Shown: positions 61,943-64,000 of the stretch, one piece after another
How the letters are laid out: every line of letters starts with the position of its first letter
Numbering within the stretch: the stretch's first letter is position 1
NCBI RefSeq assembly: GCF_013267355.1
Contig: NZ_CP053985.1
Span: forward strand, 5,208,001-5,272,000
Length of the DNA stretch: 64,000 bases
Source of the DNA: Achromobacter pestifer
GTDB lineage: Bacteria; Pseudomonadota; Gammaproteobacteria; Burkholderiales; Burkholderiaceae_B
Reading direction: 5' to 3'
The notes under the pieces: model-generated
Database searches by the model: none
What the model saw: the letters and a program-made list of their open reading frames with translations, nothing else
Told to the model about the DNA's origin: nothing
Translations under genes and position numbers: made by a program

Positions 61943-62557
61943 TCAGGAGGGGATCTGCTGAGCCAGTTCCTGCAGGTCGTCGGGCAGGGTCAGGTCGGGC
62001 GCGGCCTGTTGCAGTTCGCGCAGCGCCTGCACGGCCTCTGCCTGTTGTTCCTCGCGCACCAGCGCCCGGATATGGGTCACGCGGGCTTCGATGTCCTGGT
62101 CGCTGAGGGCGGGTGTTTCCGGCGCGGCGGGTTCGGCGGCCGGCTGTTCCGCAGGGGCGGCTTCCTGGGCCGGGGCGGCTTGCGGCACTGCTTCCTGCTG
62201 CGGCGCGGCCACGCGTTCGGTGACGGGCGCGGTCTGTTCGGCGGGCGCTTCCGCCGGCGTGGACAGCAGGGCGGGCGCGCGTTCCGAACTTGTCCCTATT
62301 TCATGGGGGGCGATGACCGGGGTGTTCTGCTCGGTAAAGTCCTGAGCTTCACGCATTTCGGTCCAGGCGAACAGGCCGAAGACCATCGCGGCGCAGGCGG
62401 CGGCGCCCCAGGCGGGGTGCCAACTATGGCCGGGGTGCCAACTGCGGCGCACGGCCGCGTCCAATTCGGGGCTGGCGCCGGAGCCGTGCCTGCGATACAA
62501 GGCGCGCAGATCCCGTTCATCGTCTTCGTCGAAAGGGGGGCGGTAGGTAATGCTCAT
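61943..62557 (-). CDS. hypothetical single-span membrane protein, Ala/Pro/Glu/Gln-rich
   Basis: A 204-residue protein with an acidic N-terminus, one membrane span (about 49-65, W-G-A-A-A-C-A-A-M-V-F-G-L-F-A-W) and a long low-complexity A/P/E/Q tail (about 95-150) ending in helical E-E-Q-Q-A-E-A-V-Q-A-L. Its layout, with cytoplasmic N-terminus and periplasmic tail, is anti-sigma-like, but I do not recognise the family. AGGAG precedes the ATG at 62557. The gene sits between hpaR and radA. Confidence 0.65.
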   Translation of the reverse strand: MSITYRPPFDEDDERDLRALYRRHGSGASPELDAAVRRSWHPGHSWHPAWGAAACAAMVFGLFAWTEMREAQDFTEQNTPVIAPHEIGTSSERAPALLSTPAEAPAEQTAPVTERVAAPQQEAVPQAAPAQEAAPAEQPAAEPAAPETPALSDQDIEARVTHIRALVREEQQAEAVQALRELQQAAPDLTLPDDLQELAQQIPS

Positions 62558-62980
62558 GCGCGTACTCCTCGCGCATGCGCCTGGTGGCAAGGCGCATCCG
62601 CGTCTGGCCTTTGCGCACGCCGCGCCGGTGGTCCGGCGGTCTCGTCGTGGCTCGGGTCCTGTTCCGGTTTAGGCGGCTTCCTGGAAAGCCGCGGGTGATT
62701 GCGCCGCGATTCCCGCTGCCGCGCCCGGGGGCGCGTCGCCGCAGGTATGCCGCCCTGGACCGGGCGGTTCGTCAATGCGCTGCACTTGATGATTATGCGC
62801 GATTTGGAGAAATCCGCCAGAGAATTTCTTGAGTTTGCATCATGTAACTTCAGCCCGTCCCTGTTTTTGAAAGCAGAATGACAGATGGCTGCACCATCGT
62901 GGGGCGCGCGAGGATGAATGCGCGCGTTCGCGCCCGCATGCCGCGCGCCGCGGCCCGGGCTTGCCGGTACACTTTCGCGC
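62558..62980. other. intergenic region upstream of radA
   Basis: This 423-base gap shows no gene I can support. The part near 62783-62880 is less GC-rich than the rest and may hold the radA and divergent membrane-protein promoters; no clear -35/-10 pair, terminator or palindrome was found. Short open frames here are arginine-rich and look like noncoding shadows. Confidence 0.5.
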
Positions 62981-64000
62981 ATGGCCAAATCCCGAACCGT
63001 ATACGTGTGCGCCGATTGCGGCGGCACCACCCCGAAGTGGCAGGGCAAATGCCCGCATTGCAACGCCTGGAACACGCTGGAAGAAACCGTGGAGTCGTCG
63101 GCGCCGGCCGCCGCCTCCCACCGTTACGCGCCGCTGGCGGCCGCCAGCCCGGTGCGCAGCCTGTCTGAAATCGAAGCCCGTGAAACGCCGCGCCAGCCTA
63201 CCGGGCTGGAAGAGTTCGACCGCGTGCTGGGCGGCGGCCTGGTGGCCGGCGCCGTGGTGCTGATCGGCGGCGATCCGGGCATAGGCAAGTCCACCTTGCT
63301 GTTGCAGGCGCTGGCGTCGCTGTCCGAAGTCACCAATGTGCTGTACGTCACGGGCGAGGAATCCGCCGAGCAGGTGGCCCTGCGCGCGCGCCGCCTGGGC
63401 CTGCAGACGGGCAACGTCAACCTGCTGGCCGAGATCCGGCTGGAGTCGATCCAGGCGGCGGTGTCGGAGCAACAGCCCACCGTTGCCGTGATCGACTCGA
63501 TCCAGACACTGTATAGCGGCGAGCTGAGCGCCGCGCCGGGTTCGGTCTCGCAGGTGCGCGAATGCGCGGCGCAGCTTACGCGCCTGGCCAAGCAGACGGG
63601 CATCGCCATCGTCATGATCGGCCACGTCACCAAGGACGGGGCGCTGGCCGGGCCGCGGGTGCTGGAGCACATCGTGGACACCGTGCTGTATTTCGAGGGC
63701 GATACGCATTCTTCGTTCCGCCTGGTGCGCGCTTTCAAGAACCGCTTCGGCGCGGTCAACGAACTGGGCGTCTTCGCCATGACGGACCGCGGGCTGCGCG
63801 GCGTGGCCAATCCGTCCGCGCTGTTCCTGTCGCAGCACGAACAGCAGGTCGCTGGATCCTGCGTGATGGCCACGCAGGAAGGTACTCGCCCGTTGCTGGT
63901 GGAGATCCAGGCGCTGGTGGATAGTTCGCACGCGCCCAACCCGCGCCGGCTGACGGTGGGTCTGGAAGGCAACCGCCTGGCGATGCTGCTGGCCGTGCTG
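62981..64000 (+). CDS. radA: DNA repair protein RadA (5' part, cut by window edge)
   Basis: The first 340 residues of RadA, which drives branch migration in recombinational repair. The zinc finger is C10-x2-C13-x10-C24-x2-C27, the Walker A motif is G-G-D-P-G-I-G-K-S-T, and the RadA-specific F-K-N-R-F-G motif is present at about residues 250-255. The C-terminal Lon-protease-like domain begins before the edge and continues outside. No terminator or regulatory site is obvious; in other betaproteobacteria radA is often next to alr. Confidence 0.95.
   Translation, partial: MAKSRTVYVCADCGGTTPKWQGKCPHCNAWNTLEETVESSAPAAASHRYAPLAAASPVRSLSEIEARETPRQPTGLEEFDRVLGGGLVAGAVVLIGGDPGIGKSTLLLQALASLSEVTNVLYVTGEESAEQVALRARRLGLQTGNVNLLAEIRLESIQAAVSEQQPTVAVIDSIQTLYSGELSAAPGSVSQVRECAAQLTRLAKQTGIAIVMIGHVTKDGALAGPRVLEHIVDTVLYFEGDTHSSFRLVRAFKNRFGAVNELGVFAMTDRGLRGVANPSALFLSQHEQQVAGSCVMATQEGTRPLLVEIQALVDSSHAPNPRRLTVGLEGNRLAMLLAVL

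Noticed and set aside
62786..62799. A possible FNR box (TTGAT-N4-ATGCG) upstream of radA
   Set aside because: Only the left half matches the consensus; the right half has two of five bases.
62699..62881. A short plus-strand frame in the radA upstream gap
   Set aside because: Arginine-rich, no ribosome site and no family resemblance; treated as noncoding.

Overview
The window is GC-rich chromosomal DNA (with one AT-rich pocket near 28.0-28.1 kb) from a betaproteobacterium, most likely an Alcaligenaceae such as Achromobacter or Bordetella. The pointers are four Bug-type (tripartite tricarboxylate) periplasmic receptors without membrane partners, a complete FNR-type regulator, hpnCDE, alr and radA of betaproteobacterial character, and many GntR/LysR/IclR/TetR regulators beside small catabolic operons. 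No tRNA, rRNA, insertion sequence, CRISPR array or origin was recognised. The first and last genes (a Nudix hydrolase and radA) are cut by the window edges.

Layout. 0-11 kb is mostly housekeeping: Nudix hydrolase, 2Fe-2S ferredoxin, an ArsR/AHSA1/DUF899/membrane-protein operon with a possibly leaderless promoter, an MHS transporter, a secreted alpha/beta hydrolase, an FNR-type regulator, a gamma-glutamylcyclotransferase-like protein, clpB with a heat-shock-like promoter and a strong terminator, and a DUF1641/sulfide:quinone-reductase-like pair. 11-20 kb holds a peptide-type ABC transporter operon with a class II aldolase and a hydroxyacid dehydrogenase, divergent from a GntR regulator and an acetylpolyamine amidohydrolase-like deacetylase, with a perfect palindrome between them. 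20-28 kb is a hydroquinone/hydroxyquinol catabolic operon: two-subunit hydroquinone 1,2-dioxygenase, 4-hydroxymuconic semialdehyde dehydrogenase, an intradiol dioxygenase, a Rieske ferredoxin, a Bug receptor and a sulfatase/phosphonate-monoester-hydrolase-like enzyme, with a divergent IclR regulator and a palindromic operator. 28-32.5 kb is an uncharacterised acid-catabolic operon (DUF1932 dehydrogenase, Bug receptor, RraA-like aldolase, hydroxyacid dehydrogenase, GntR). 32.5-39.5 kb has a TetR gene, a split Tm-1-like gene pair, an SRPBCC protein, and a LysR gene divergent from a D-aminoacylase plus Bug receptor.

39.5-44 kb is a probable Fur-controlled, flavinylated electron-transfer operon (membrane-anchored NADPH flavoprotein reductase, ApbE, DUF4198, DUF2271 with a flavinylation motif, PepSY membrane protein). 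44-49.5 kb carries an HdeD-like protein, crcB, the squalene genes hpnC-hpnD-hpnE and alr with a textbook terminator. 49.5-55.3 kb contains an SDR, two LysR genes, a tautomerase and a metallo-hydrolase/Bug receptor/hydrolase operon. 55.3-61.9 kb is a homoprotocatechuate meta-cleavage cluster (hpaI, hpaH, hpaG2, an hpaF-hpaG1 fusion, divergent hpaE-hpaD, and hpaR). radA begins at the right edge.

The most interesting points are the HpaF-HpaG1 fusion with a split HpaG, the hydroquinone dioxygenase whose iron-ligand positions match characterised PnpD exactly, the linked sulfatase that could deconjugate its substrate, the Fur-box-linked flavinylation operon, and the two-gene equivalent of the plant Tm-1 protein. 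Functions are assigned from residues and gene order; no database search was run.
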